Shown here: positions 35,545 through 45,113 of the stretch, one piece after another
How the letters are laid out: every line of letters begins with the position of its first letter
Position numbering within the stretch: position 1 is the first letter of the stretch
Source: Saprospiraceae bacterium
GTDB taxonomy: Bacteria; Bacteroidota; Bacteroidia; Chitinophagales; Saprospiraceae
Assembly (NCBI GenBank): GCA_016708265.1
Contig: JADJGA010000003.1
Span: 558,001-622,000 of the forward strand
Direction: 5' to 3'
DNA: 64,000 nt
Position numbers and translations under genes: made by a program
The notes under the pieces: generated by a model
What the model was told of the DNA's origin: nothing
What the model saw: the letters and a program-made list of their open reading frames with translations, nothing else
Database searches by the model: none

Positions 35545-38328
35545 TCAATCATCCAATGAGACTATATTTTGACCTTCATAATTATCTTTGATTCTCATAA
35601 GTGGAATTTCTACAAAAAAAGATGTACCCTCATCTATTTTTGTGGTAAAATAGATTTTTCCGTTGAAAGCCTGTATCATATTAGTTGAAATAGCAAGTCC
35701 AAGGCCGGTACCTGAACTTTTTGTCGTAAAATTTGGAGAAAAGACTTTATCCAGCATTTCTTCGGCAATACCTGTGCCATTATCTGTAATTTTAATAATT
35801 GCATTTTCTCCATCTTTATATAAGTCTATAACAATTTGCCCTTCCCGTTCTGTTGGAATAGCCTGGATGGCATTCTTTATTATATTATTCAGAATACTGA
35901 CAATATGATTTTTATCTGCAAAAACTATCAGGTCATTTATCGGAACATATAACTTTATACTCAAATCCTCCCTTTTACGGAAAAAATCATGGACAACTGT
36001 GACAATTTCATTAAGGTTTATTTTTTCATTTCTCGCACGGGGCATTTTAGCAAAATCAGAAAATTCTGTAGCTATTTTATCAAGATTATTTATCTGTTCT
36101 ATTAGTCCAGGGGCAATCTGAGTCACCATCTCCCCTGCCCTTTCTGGATAGTTTTTTACAATACCCTGCAAGTACTGAATATTTAGCTTAAGTGGTGTTA
36201 ATGGATTTTTGATCTCATGGGCTACTTGTTTTGCCATCTCTCTCCAGGCAGAATCTCTTTCGATCTTCGCAATGATTTTTTTGCTTTCTTCCAACTTTTT
36301 GATTGCGGAATTATAGATAGTGATCAATTGTCCTATTTCATCATTATTCTTCCATTCCAATGTTTCATTTTTCTCATTGAGATTGAGGACATTCAATTTT
36401 TCACTCAACTTTTCAACAGGTTTTGAAATAGAATTAGCCAGCGCAATTGCTATTGTCCCTGACAGCAAAAAAAGGAAAACGTAAATATTAAGGAAATTTG
36501 ATAAAATGTTTGATGCCGTAGAGCTATATAGCTTATCTTCGAGATTATATCTGCTTATAAAATAGTTTTTATTGCCTGTATTAACAGGAAATATAGTAGC
36601 CATAAGATCAATGCCATCAATTGAGAAAATTCTGTGAATCAATTTGCTCTTAGAACCAGATTCATCAATCGGTATTTCTTTCAGAGGGAAAACTTCATTT
36701 TTGTAACTATTTCTCCTTGCATCACCAATAATTTTTCCTTTGTCTGAGTATAGGTAAAAATATTCTCTTTCATCCTTTTCCTTGCTATTCAATAAATCAA
36801 GCATACCTTGTTCTGCAGAATATTCACTATTTAGCTTAATCTCAGAATTTATTTCAGATGCAATAATACCTGAACCACTTTTCTGATAATTTTCTGACAG
36901 GTTTTTTATATAATAAAAGGCTATAATACCAATACTAAGAAATGAGATAACAAAAAGTCCAATTATACTTACCTGAATCCTGTTTTTAAGTGTTCGTACC
37001 CCTTTGAAAGTAATTTTCAGACTATCTGGCAAAAAATCAAATCTTGAATTTAATATCGAAACAATAAACACAAATAATCCGGCTAATGAAAATAATAATG
37101 AAAACATTGAAAGTGGTCTGAGGAAATCAGGTATCCTTTGGATACTAACCACTTCAACATCATCCGGTGATTTATACTTAATGAACGAATATCCAGCACT
37201 TACAAATTGAATTATATTTGTACTGTCATTGTCAAATGCTTTAACCGGAATACTATTAAATTCAGTGTTGTTAAATAGTATTTTATCGTTATGGAACACT
37301 ATTAACTTCTGAAAATCGGACAACGATTTTATATTTTTTTTAATCGTTCTGTTATAAAAACTGACCCAATACAACTTACCATTTTCATCCTTATTACTTA
37401 TTTGTTTTATGTAGTCTCCATTTAAAGGATTGAAATAAATGGAATCACTGATATTCAGGAACCCTGTATTCAATCTTTTAACAAAAGAATCCCCTGTTGT
37501 ATAATTAGAATCAACAACATAATAATTAATCAACTCAGCAGTGCGTCTAAAGTCACCTGTTCCATTCAACAATTTTTCTTTTTGAACATCTCTTGAAAAA
37601 ACACATTCCTTTAAGCCGGACATTCTGATATTATTGACAGTCCTGTTATAAACAGAAAAGATAATTAAAGCAGTAAATCCAGATACAACAATCATTAAAG
37701 TAAATATCCAGGAAGAATTTAAACGTTGCTTTTCAGTATATAAATCAAGAACAAAAATGAAGATCAAAAATGAAAGTGTTATCGGGAATATTGGTATCTG
37801 CCAGTTACTAACCAGCATTACAAGATCGACTACCAGCAAATTCGTTGCTACAAGTACTATCCTTTGTTTAAAGCTTAATAAAAGTTTGTTTATATTTGTG
37901 AAAATCCAAAATGTAAATAAAAGGTATACAAGGAATATGCCAAGGAATATTATAAACCATATTAGATCATCAATCGTGGTGCTGAATAATGCCTCTACCC
38001 TGAAAGTGACATTGGATTTGTCATATAACCATTGTATCAGATATATCACAATTAATCCTGTGCCACATATAATAAAATAGTAAAAATACCCGGTGATTAT
38101 TTTCACTCTGGTTATTAAAGGCAATGATTTATTGATTCTAATTAAACCCACCAGTAAATAGTAAGTCATCAGCAAACTCATAAAGATAGTAAATGGAGAC
38201 AAAAAATGTAGTCCGGAAACTTCCAAAGGTTTTATAAAAACAAACGAGGGCTCTGATGAAAACAAAGTTAAAATGATTGAGATGATAAATATCACAATCA
38301 ACACAGTGAAATATTTTGAAATTCTCAT
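35545..38328 (-). CDS. NtrY-like sensor histidine kinase
   Basis: About 927 residues. The start is set at ATG 38328; a TTG six bases earlier is less likely. Eight or more N-terminal hydrophobic helices surround a periplasmic or extracytoplasmic region, followed by a HAMP-type linker (SKPVEKLSEKL). The HisKA box is AHEIKNPLTPLK with the phospho-accepting His near residue 704. The ATPase has N, G1 and G2 boxes (NIIKNAIQAIP, DNGTGI, GTGLGLAI). The architecture matches NtrY-like kinases. The expected NtrX-type regulator is not in the neighbourhood, so the partner is unknown. It is convergent with glycerate kinase. Confidence 0.9.
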   Translation of the reverse strand: MRISKYFTVLIVIFIISIILTLFSSEPSFVFIKPLEVSGLHFLSPFTIFMSLLMTYYLLVGLIRINKSLPLITRVKIITGYFYYFIICGTGLIVIYLIQWLYDKSNVTFRVEALFSTTIDDLIWFIIFLGIFLVYLLFTFWIFTNINKLLLSFKQRIVLVATNLLVVDLVMLVSNWQIPIFPITLSFLIFIFVLDLYTEKQRLNSSWIFTLMIVVSGFTALIIFSVYNRTVNNIRMSGLKECVFSRDVQKEKLLNGTGDFRRTAELINYYVVDSNYTTGDSFVKRLNTGFLNISDSIYFNPLNGDYIKQISNKDENGKLYWVSFYNRTIKKNIKSLSDFQKLIVFHNDKILFNNTEFNSIPVKAFDNDSTNIIQFVSAGYSFIKYKSPDDVEVVSIQRIPDFLRPLSMFSLLFSLAGLFVFIVSILNSRFDFLPDSLKITFKGVRTLKNRIQVSIIGLFVISFLSIGIIAFYYIKNLSENYQKSGSGIIASEINSEIKLNSEYSAEQGMLDLLNSKEKDEREYFYLYSDKGKIIGDARRNSYKNEVFPLKEIPIDESGSKSKLIHRIFSIDGIDLMATIFPVNTGNKNYFISRYNLEDKLYSSTASNILSNFLNIYVFLFLLSGTIAIALANSISKPVEKLSEKLNVLNLNEKNETLEWKNNDEIGQLITIYNSAIKKLEESKKIIAKIERDSAWREMAKQVAHEIKNPLTPLKLNIQYLQGIVKNYPERAGEMVTQIAPGLIEQINNLDKIATEFSDFAKMPRARNEKINLNEIVTVVHDFFRKREDLSIKLYVPINDLIVFADKNHIVSILNNIIKNAIQAIPTEREGQIVIDLYKDGENAIIKITDNGTGIAEEMLDKVFSPNFTTKSSGTGLGLAISTNMIQAFNGKIYFTTKIDEGTSFFVEIPLMRIKDNYEGQNIVSLDD

Positions 38329-38432
38329 CTGCAAACTTTTTACAAATGTATGAAATTATATATTAAATAAATATAAAATATATACAAAAATGTAATTTAA
38401 GGAACTATAAAGTCATAATTCAGAGATTATGA

Positions 38433-39275
38433 TCAATACAGCAATAAATTATCAATCAATCTGACATCCCCTGCCCATGCTGCCACGATAGCCACAAGCT
38501 TTTCAGATCGATATTCCGTTATTTCTGATAAGTCATCAGTTCTGACAATTTTAAAGTACTCGGGTTTCAACCCCATATTGTTGATTTCGTTCAAGGCATG
38601 AGCTTCTATATCTGAAATTGCAAGTTTCCCTAAATTCACTTTAGTAAAAGACAACATTTTATACAGAATTGCAGCTTTTTTCCGGTCATCTGATGAAAGT
38701 CTCATATTTCTTGAACTCATTGCAAGGCCATTCTCTTCTCTGATTGTGGGTACAATTATAAGATTAACTGAACTCTTTATCTCTTTTAGCATCCGTTGTA
38801 TTATTGTGAACTGCTGAAAGTCCTTCTGCCCCATATATAGATTATCGGGTTTGACAATATCGAGCAAGCGGTTTACAACCTGAACAACCCCGGCAAAATG
38901 GCCCGGACGGAACTTACCTTCCCAAACCGTGTCAAGACTGTTAAGATTTATAACAGGCCCTGACCCATAACCTTCAGGATAAATTTCCTTCTCATTTGGG
39001 TAAAATAAAATATCAACACCAGCTTTTGCCAGCTTTCCAGTATCCTCCTGTTTAGATCTGGGATATTTTAAAAGATCCTCTCTGCTATTGAATTGAGTCG
39101 GATTCACAAAAATACTGCAAACTGTTACATCATTTTTTAGTACAGATTCAGTGATAATTGACATATGGCCTTCATGCAAAGCTCCCATAGTAGGAACAAA
39201 TCCAATAGTTTTACCTTTGACTCTCAAAAAATTAATTCTTTTCTGAACTGGAGCAACCTTAATGAAAACCTGCAT
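38433..39275 (-). CDS. panC: Pantothenate synthetase
   Basis: Joins pantoate and beta-alanine with ATP to form pantothenate for coenzyme A. It has 280 residues. The HIGH-type motif is PTMGALHEGH (28-37), followed by FVNPTQF, the pantoate-binding YMGQKDFQQF and the KMSKS-like segment MSSRNMRLS. It stands alone between the histidine kinase and the gldN terminator on the minus strand. No panB or panD is visible nearby. Confidence 0.96.
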   Translation of the reverse strand: MQVFIKVAPVQKRINFLRVKGKTIGFVPTMGALHEGHMSIITESVLKNDVTVCSIFVNPTQFNSREDLLKYPRSKQEDTGKLAKAGVDILFYPNEKEIYPEGYGSGPVINLNSLDTVWEGKFRPGHFAGVVQVVNRLLDIVKPDNLYMGQKDFQQFTIIQRMLKEIKSSVNLIIVPTIREENGLAMSSRNMRLSSDDRKKAAILYKMLSFTKVNLGKLAISDIEAHALNEINNMGLKPEYFKIVRTDDLSEITEYRSEKLVAIVAAWAGDVRLIDNLLLY

Positions 39276-39302
39276 ATTAAAAGAATTTTAAAAATGGTGC
39301 AA

Positions 39303-39338
39303 ATTAAAAAGGCTGTCTACGAAAAGTAAACAGCCTTT
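39303..39338 (-). terminator. Terminator at the end of the gldKLMN operon
   Basis: AAAGGCTGTCTAC (39308-39320) pairs with GTAAACAGCCTTT (39326-39338) through one mismatch, loop GAAAA. The minus-strand continuation is T-rich. It lies about 20 bases past the gldN stop. Confidence 0.7.
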
Positions 39339-39357
39339 ATATGATTTCTTTTGGTAA

Positions 39358-40218
39358 TTAATAACTCCAAAGATCCTGTTCGAAATTGAATAGTTCCTCT
39401 TTCAATCTTTCTGATTCAAGCAAAATATCCATATCCCTGTCAAGACTCTTATCAAATTTATCAGCTAATCTTAAATCTAAAACGTTTGTTGTTTTAATAA
39501 TATAGCTGGAAAACATTCTGTTTTCCATAAGATCATACCATGTCATCGGAAAGACATCATTAAAATCACTAATTACAGTTTCTTTTGCCAATGTTTCTCT
39601 TATCTCAGGATAATAAATCCAGAATAAAGGAATTTCATATTTTAATTCACCTGTCACAGGATCAACATTTTCATGCAAAGGTGATATACCCAAAATTCTA
39701 ACTTTCAACATTGAAGCTTCTTTGTCAAAATACCATATCTCCTTCAATCTGAATCTCTTAATATCATCAGTATTAATCTCTGTTTCAACTACCTTAATAG
39801 TTTCTTCATAGGTATCCGGATCATAATAAGGAACAGAATCAATTCTGAAAATTCTTTTCTTTACATCTTCAGGGGAAAGCATTTTAGTAAAATCTTCATC
39901 ATCAAAAGCAAAAATCTTACCTTCATTTATACCATCAACCAATAATTTGAAGAATGGCTTTTCAGGACTTCTGAATGGAATATTCACTTTTTCCCTGGTT
40001 TCAATTATCCTCCATATTTTTTTTGACCACGGTATATCCGCTTCTCTGAGTGCTTCATAAGGTAAAACCTTAGCTTCAAATATCAGGGATCTTTTAACAA
40101 TATCATCTAGATACTTATCGCCAAGTGGTTCACTTGATTCAGTTTTCAAATTAGGGTTTTGAGCATTTAAGCCAAAAGCTAAGATTAAGAATAAGAAATA
40201 AAAAATTAATCTTTGCAT
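39358..40218 (-). CDS. gldN: Gliding motility / T9SS protein GldN
   Basis: A periplasmic T9SS component that forms the outer-membrane-associated ring with GldK (PorN and PorK in Porphyromonas). It has 286 residues with a signal peptide (LIFYFLFLILAFGLNAQ). Family features include the early DDIVKRSLIFEAKVLPYEALREADIPWSKK-type region (about 38-70) and FWIYYPEIRETLAK. It is the last gene of the gldKLMN operon, 22 bases after gldM, followed by a terminator. Confidence 0.93.
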   Translation of the reverse strand: MQRLIFYFLFLILAFGLNAQNPNLKTESSEPLGDKYLDDIVKRSLIFEAKVLPYEALREADIPWSKKIWRIIETREKVNIPFRSPEKPFFKLLVDGINEGKIFAFDDEDFTKMLSPEDVKKRIFRIDSVPYYDPDTYEETIKVVETEINTDDIKRFRLKEIWYFDKEASMLKVRILGISPLHENVDPVTGELKYEIPLFWIYYPEIRETLAKETVISDFNDVFPMTWYDLMENRMFSSYIIKTTNVLDLRLADKFDKSLDRDMDILLESERLKEELFNFEQDLWSY

Positions 40219-40240
40219 GATTAAATTATTTAAGAATTTA

Positions 40241-41830
40241 TTATTGAATTACGAATGTCAACGGGTTTATCTCCCTTGTTATTTTGTCACCCGGACATTT
40301 GCATTTTACACTTTCGTAGTAATACCTGTCTCCAGGTTTTGCTACATTAACTAATGCCTGAGCCTCAGACCCATATCTTCCACCTCTGTTTTCGGCAACT
40401 TTCGGATCTTCTCTTTTTGGAGCCCTTACAAGTCTGAATCCCTCAATTAGGCATTTAGCATCAAAATCAAAACTTTCCAGTACAGGTATGATTGCCTGAT
40501 TTAATTTAAATTCTCCCGATGTAATAACACCACCCATCTTTCCTCCTAACATTGCCTGTGGACTTGGAATCCTTTTTACCCTAAATGCTTTCTTAGTTGG
40601 AGGTATTCCGGGTGCATTAACATCAATATATGCAAACTCATCTTTACGTGTTGGATTACTAACATTTACTGTATATGTACCATCTCCATTTCTTGTTATA
40701 TTTCCACCACCAGCACCTGACATTGATACTTTCATCTGAATACTTGAAATTGCTGCAGCGGAGACTTCAACTGGATTATCAACTCCCACATAAAATACAT
40801 TCATCTTTGTTGCTGCAATAGCTACTGATCTTTCACCAACTTCGTATTCAAATTCCTTTTTATAAGATTTAACCTCTTTTGTCACAGGATTTGTCACTGT
40901 GACCGTAGCATTGTATTTTTTAACTCCAGTAGAAGTTGCAGTTGTAGTGTATTTTGCTATACCATCTTTGTCCACTGGTACTCTTGCTCCATTGATACTT
41001 ATACTCACCCCTGTATTAGAAGCTGAAGATGCAAATGCAGATAGAAATATTTCTGTCTCATATTTATCTCCTTTAATAATATAGGATTTTTTAGGTGCTG
41101 AAGCTACAGTAAATTGGTCGAGTATTACTTCTTCCCCTCCCAATTTTCCCAGGTAATGCTGATACACAGCTGCTTCAGTTGCCTTTACGTCATTTTTATA
41201 TTTCGCAAAAATTGGCAGCACAGCACCCACAGGCATGTGGTTGAAGTTAAAATCAGCCCAGTTTCTTCTTTTAGTTTTTGATGATTTCCATGATTCATCA
41301 TCAATGGTCAATGCTATTTTTGAAGCAAAAGTAGCTCTATTTTCTTTTTCAACCAGATTAAGGAATTTGTTCCTGTACTCGAGTACTTTATCGTGCAATT
41401 CCATCCCTTTACCTTTGTCAACAAGGAATTTTGTAGTCACATCAAAATTTCTCTCGCCTTTAGGTTTTTTGATACTTCCGATTAACTCATAATCCTTGTC
41501 ATCGACTACACCATTTTTATCACCTGTCTGGTCAACTAAGTAAGTTGTTATTTGATCTATGTAGTCGGAAAACTCTTTGCCGTATTTGGATATTGAATCC
41601 ACCTTAATAGCATAATGAGCATAAATTGGCTTTGCTTGCGCTCTTTCCTTTATCGTAGCTGGAAGTTTTGTGTTTTGTTCATCTAAGGCAATACTGGATT
41701 TTGACAATCCATCGTTAACCATGTCGAATGCATTAAAAACCTCTGCAGATACGTTCAAAGCAAGCAAGGCAGTCAGCACGATGTACATTACGTTGATCAT
41801 CAGCTGACGCGGTTCCTTAGGTATTGACAT
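40241..41830 (-). CDS. gldM: Gliding motility / T9SS motor protein GldM
   Basis: A 529-residue bitopic protein that with GldL forms the proton-driven T9SS motor and reaches across the periplasm to the GldKN ring. The N-terminal segment PKEPRQLMINVMYIVLTALLALNVSAEV is the single membrane helix and family signature. A helical domain is followed by several beta domains. It lies between gldL and gldN, 42 bases after gldL. Confidence 0.95.
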   Translation of the reverse strand: MSIPKEPRQLMINVMYIVLTALLALNVSAEVFNAFDMVNDGLSKSSIALDEQNTKLPATIKERAQAKPIYAHYAIKVDSISKYGKEFSDYIDQITTYLVDQTGDKNGVVDDKDYELIGSIKKPKGERNFDVTTKFLVDKGKGMELHDKVLEYRNKFLNLVEKENRATFASKIALTIDDESWKSSKTKRRNWADFNFNHMPVGAVLPIFAKYKNDVKATEAAVYQHYLGKLGGEEVILDQFTVASAPKKSYIIKGDKYETEIFLSAFASSASNTGVSISINGARVPVDKDGIAKYTTTATSTGVKKYNATVTVTNPVTKEVKSYKKEFEYEVGERSVAIAATKMNVFYVGVDNPVEVSAAAISSIQMKVSMSGAGGGNITRNGDGTYTVNVSNPTRKDEFAYIDVNAPGIPPTKKAFRVKRIPSPQAMLGGKMGGVITSGEFKLNQAIIPVLESFDFDAKCLIEGFRLVRAPKREDPKVAENRGGRYGSEAQALVNVAKPGDRYYYESVKCKCPGDKITREINPLTFVIQ

Positions 41831-41872
41831 ATTTTATATTTTTAATTGTTATTATAATAGTTTAAACTGCTA

Positions 41873-42451
41873 TTAGCTTTTAAACTGATAGGCGGCTAAT
41901 ACATTGCCATATACCTTATTAAGGTGTTCCAGATTTGTATTCAATGAAGTCATATGAGCTTTGTATTTTACAGTGTCTTCTGCTGTTTCACTCAATGTAG
42001 CCATGGCTTCATTAATCTTTTTGTAGAAATTGTGCATAGATTTTACATTGTCGGCTGTTTCAGAGAAATCAACTTCCTGTAAAGCTCTTAATGAACCAAG
42101 ACTTTTTGACATTGTTTGCAATTCTTCAAGCATTCCTCCCAATTTGGACTCAACACTGTCAGCATTCAATGGACGATATTCTGAACTTCCACCTTCTGTC
42201 AGGGGTATCAATCTGGCATTATGCTTATCCAATCCCGGATATAATTTTTCCCAGTAATAATCTTTTTCAGGTCCTACTAAACCTAAAAATAAAAATATAA
42301 ATGCTTCAACTCCCAAACCTACTGTGATAGCGAAACTACCCCATGCAGCGTTAGTCAATTTTCCCAAAGCTCCAAGCATAACCACAGAAGCTCCGACACC
42401 AATTGCCAGATTTTTAAGATATTTAAACTGATTTGATCTTAAGAAACTCAT
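41873..42451 (-). CDS. gldL: Gliding motility / T9SS motor protein GldL
   Basis: A 192-residue inner-membrane motor subunit. Two N-terminal membrane helices contain the conserved KNLAIGVGASVVMLGALGK and GLGVEAFIFLFLGLVG; the Glu in the second helix is the proposed proton-path residue. A long cytoplasmic helical tail follows. It is shorter than some homologues, which reach above 200 residues, but complete. It lies 70 bases after gldK. Confidence 0.94.
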   Translation of the reverse strand: MSFLRSNQFKYLKNLAIGVGASVVMLGALGKLTNAAWGSFAITVGLGVEAFIFLFLGLVGPEKDYYWEKLYPGLDKHNARLIPLTEGGSSEYRPLNADSVESKLGGMLEELQTMSKSLGSLRALQEVDFSETADNVKSMHNFYKKINEAMATLSETAEDTVKYKAHMTSLNTNLEHLNKVYGNVLAAYQFKS

Positions 42452-42521
42452 AATACTTTTTTTTTTGATTAAATAATAATTTTTTCGTTGCTTTATAAAT
42501 AATAATAATAATAAAAGAAAA

Positions 42522-43760
42522 TTAATTGAAATCAGATATAGATCGTCCCAGGAAAGTCAATGTAGACCTGAAACCAATATAAGATTTTGTTGTATCCTGA
42601 AATTCATAATCCCTCGATCCATTTTGAAGGTAATAATATACATCCTTCCATGATCCACCTCTAACAACCTTCCTTTTCATTGCCAAAGGATCGTCAGAAG
42701 TTGCATTGTATGTAATATTAGGATTGAGGTCGTGTTCGATCTGATATCCATAAGGAATATATGCTGATTCTGTCCATTCTGAAACATTACCTGCCATATT
42801 GAATAAACCATAATCATTAGGGAAATAAGCATCAGCTTTAACTGTTATCATACCTCCATCTTCACCATAATTACCTCTTCCAGGTTTGAAATTTGCAAGA
42901 GGGCAACCTTTTGCATTTCTTACATAATATGATCCCCATGGATATGAAGTTCGCTCATGACCACCTCTTGCAGCCCACTCCCATTCTGCCTCTGTTGGTA
43001 AACGGAATTGCTCAGTATTAACAGCATTGCCACTATAAGAATTCCAGTATTTAGTCCTCCAATAGTTGAAAGCATTTGACATATTCCAGTTTACCCCAAC
43101 AACCGGATAATCATCGTAAGCAGGATGCCAGAAATAATTTCTGGTAAATGGTTCATTGTATGAATATGCAAAATCCCTTATCCAAACTAAGGTATCCGGA
43201 TATACGTTCACTTTTTCTTTATTAATTAATGCAGAACGTGAAATTTCTTTGTCGTGTGCAGCTTTTGGCCAGTCTACCCATTGCCATTGATACACAAGTT
43301 TCCTGGTATCCATTTCCCTTTTTCCATCCATTACCATATCACCCTGATAATACATCTCATCAAGTCCTTCATCTGCCCAGTCAATCTCCTGCTCCCAGTC
43401 TATTACCTCTGAGCCACCATCATTTTCGAAAACATTTCCAAGGATAGTGTGAGCTATTGAATCTCTCACATAATTTACAAATTGCCTGTATTCATTATTG
43501 GTGATCTCTGTGTCGTCCATATAGAATCCATTAATAGATACAGCTTTTTGTCTTTTGATGTATGTACGGAACATATCATCATCATCCTGTCCCATTTGCA
43601 TGAAACCTGAAGGAATATAAACCATACCATAAGGGTTGATGCCTCTCCATTTAGGGCGATCCTGGACTCCTGTTAATTGTCCTGATTCTCTGCTACCACA
43701 GGATGAATATACAATTACTAAAAAGAAAAGTCCGAATAGAAAAATTACTGCTTTTTTCAT
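42522..43760 (-). CDS. gldK: Gliding motility / T9SS lipoprotein GldK
   Basis: A 412-residue outer-membrane lipoprotein of the T9SS ring. The lipobox is VYSSC with Cys21. The rest is a formylglycine-generating (SUMF1-like) fold without evident catalytic role: GFMQMGQDDDD, DDTEITNNEYRQFV, RLPTEAEWEWAARGG, FNMAGNVSEWTES, VVRGGSWKD and YIGFRSTL. It is the first gene of gldKLMN, with a good promoter just upstream. The only neighbour further upstream is a second PorP/SprF gene. Confidence 0.94.
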   Translation of the reverse strand: MKKAVIFLFGLFFLVIVYSSCGSRESGQLTGVQDRPKWRGINPYGMVYIPSGFMQMGQDDDDMFRTYIKRQKAVSINGFYMDDTEITNNEYRQFVNYVRDSIAHTILGNVFENDGGSEVIDWEQEIDWADEGLDEMYYQGDMVMDGKREMDTRKLVYQWQWVDWPKAAHDKEISRSALINKEKVNVYPDTLVWIRDFAYSYNEPFTRNYFWHPAYDDYPVVGVNWNMSNAFNYWRTKYWNSYSGNAVNTEQFRLPTEAEWEWAARGGHERTSYPWGSYYVRNAKGCPLANFKPGRGNYGEDGGMITVKADAYFPNDYGLFNMAGNVSEWTESAYIPYGYQIEHDLNPNITYNATSDDPLAMKRKVVRGGSWKDVYYYLQNGSRDYEFQDTTKSYIGFRSTLTFLGRSISDFN

Positions 43761-43800
43761 AGTTAATTCAAGAATTTTATCTTATTTTTAAAAACGAGCG

Positions 43801-43832
43801 TAAAGATATGTTCGATTTTTTGAACAAACAAA
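43801..43832 (-). promoter_or_regulatory. gldK promoter (TTTG-N20-TATCTTTA)
   Basis: On the minus strand TTTG (43829-43832) is followed after exactly 20 bases by TATCTTTA (43801-43808), one mismatch from TAnnTTTG. The spacing equals the Bacteroidota -33/-7 distance. It sits 40 bases before the gldK ATG, so gldKLMN can be transcribed without the upstream PorP/SprF gene. Confidence 0.55.
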
Positions 43833-43982
43833 ATAAATTAATAATTATTTAAAAAAATGTTGCCAATGTTGAAACTTAAAAAACAAAATATTATTTTAAA
43901 AAATTAAAATTTTTTCAAAAGTATTAAAATTTTTACCGATCAAAACACACAAAACAGTTTTTTAATTATTGTTTAGAATATT

Positions 43983-44993
43983 TCAATTTAAGCGCGGATT
44001 AAATATCACAGGAGGTAATTTCCTTTTCATTTCCGGTTGTCCCAAATTTACAATAATTCTTATCTCATGAGACCCATTGTGTGCTCTTCTCAAACTGTTT
44101 AAACCAATATCATATCCATAGATTAACTTGATATTTCGACTGACATCTGCTCCCACAAACAACCCCAGAGATTCAAAAGTACTTTTACTAAATCCTCTGA
44201 AGTTAAAACCTCCAATGTAATTTTTATTGATTACAGCAGCAACACCCAGATCGGACTGAAATACCCTGAGATCGGAATAAGCCAATCCATTTAGCCTTAA
44301 ATTCAGATTTTCATTATAGTTTATCTGGTATTGAAAATTAATTTTTAGCAAATCTCTTCTTGAAATTCCTGCATTACTCAATATAATTATATCCTTATCA
44401 AATTCCATTCCAATTTCAAAATTTTCAAAAATATATACTAAAAATAATTGCATTTTTAAAGAGCTTATATTTTTTCCAAATAATGATTCAAGATAATCAT
44501 CATTTGGATCATAATTTCCGTTTTCAAAATAACCATCAGGAGTTTGAATTTTTGCTTTGTCAAGAATGATTCCTCTGTAAGCTGTACCTACTCCTAGCGA
44601 AAAAATTCCAATATAAGTATTATATATATAATTGTATGACAAACCCAGAGTATATTGTGAATGAGCTCCAAGATTCTGAAATGAGCATTCAACACCCGCA
44701 GCACCATTTATTCTGCTGACCGGTGAATGAAAACTTGATGAGAAACTTTGAGGTGAGTTTTCAATATTTATCCATTGTTGTCTGATGTTAATATTTAGTA
44801 TTTTATTACCTGAAATACCTGCATAAGCTTTATTAATATGGTATTTTTCCAAAAAATTGATTGAACTTAAAGGGAAACCCTGGGAATTAGTTTTCCCGGG
44901 CAATAACAATATTGCCAAAAAAGGAATAGACCTGATGAATGCACTATTCGGTTTTAAAGCACATATTAAGATTTTTGTTACAATTTTTAGCAT
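43983..44993 (-). CDS. PorP/SprF family type IX secretion membrane protein
   Basis: A 336-residue predicted outer-membrane barrel. The start is placed at ATG 44993, because the frame's first codon is a TTG. A signal-like segment (IPFLAILLLPGKTNSQG) precedes the mature chain. Family features are INKAYAGISGNKILNINIRQQWINI and the ending HNGSHEIRIIVNLG. A porP/sprF gene upstream of gldK is a common arrangement and suggests a core T9SS role in outer-membrane assembly. A 220-base gap with its own promoter separates it from gldK. Confidence 0.88.
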   Translation of the reverse strand: MLKIVTKILICALKPNSAFIRSIPFLAILLLPGKTNSQGFPLSSINFLEKYHINKAYAGISGNKILNINIRQQWINIENSPQSFSSSFHSPVSRINGAAGVECSFQNLGAHSQYTLGLSYNYIYNTYIGIFSLGVGTAYRGIILDKAKIQTPDGYFENGNYDPNDDYLESLFGKNISSLKMQLFLVYIFENFEIGMEFDKDIIILSNAGISRRDLLKINFQYQINYNENLNLRLNGLAYSDLRVFQSDLGVAAVINKNYIGGFNFRGFSKSTFESLGLFVGADVSRNIKLIYGYDIGLNSLRRAHNGSHEIRIIVNLGQPEMKRKLPPVIFNPRLN

Positions 44994-45088
44994 ATAAAAA
45001 ATTATCAAACTGATTTAAATTTTTACGCAAGGTAAATCAGATAAACCGAAAAAACAAGAAATTGTCTTTCTCATTGACACATTTGAAC

Positions 45089-45096
45089 TACTTTTG
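45089..45096 (+). promoter_or_regulatory. Candidate dusB promoter, -7 box TACTTTTG
   Basis: TACTTTTG fits TAnnTTTG and ends 17 bases before the dusB ATG. No TTTG was found at the usual -33 distance. Confidence 0.4.
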
Positions 45097-45113
45097 TCTT
45101 AAAATTTAATATT

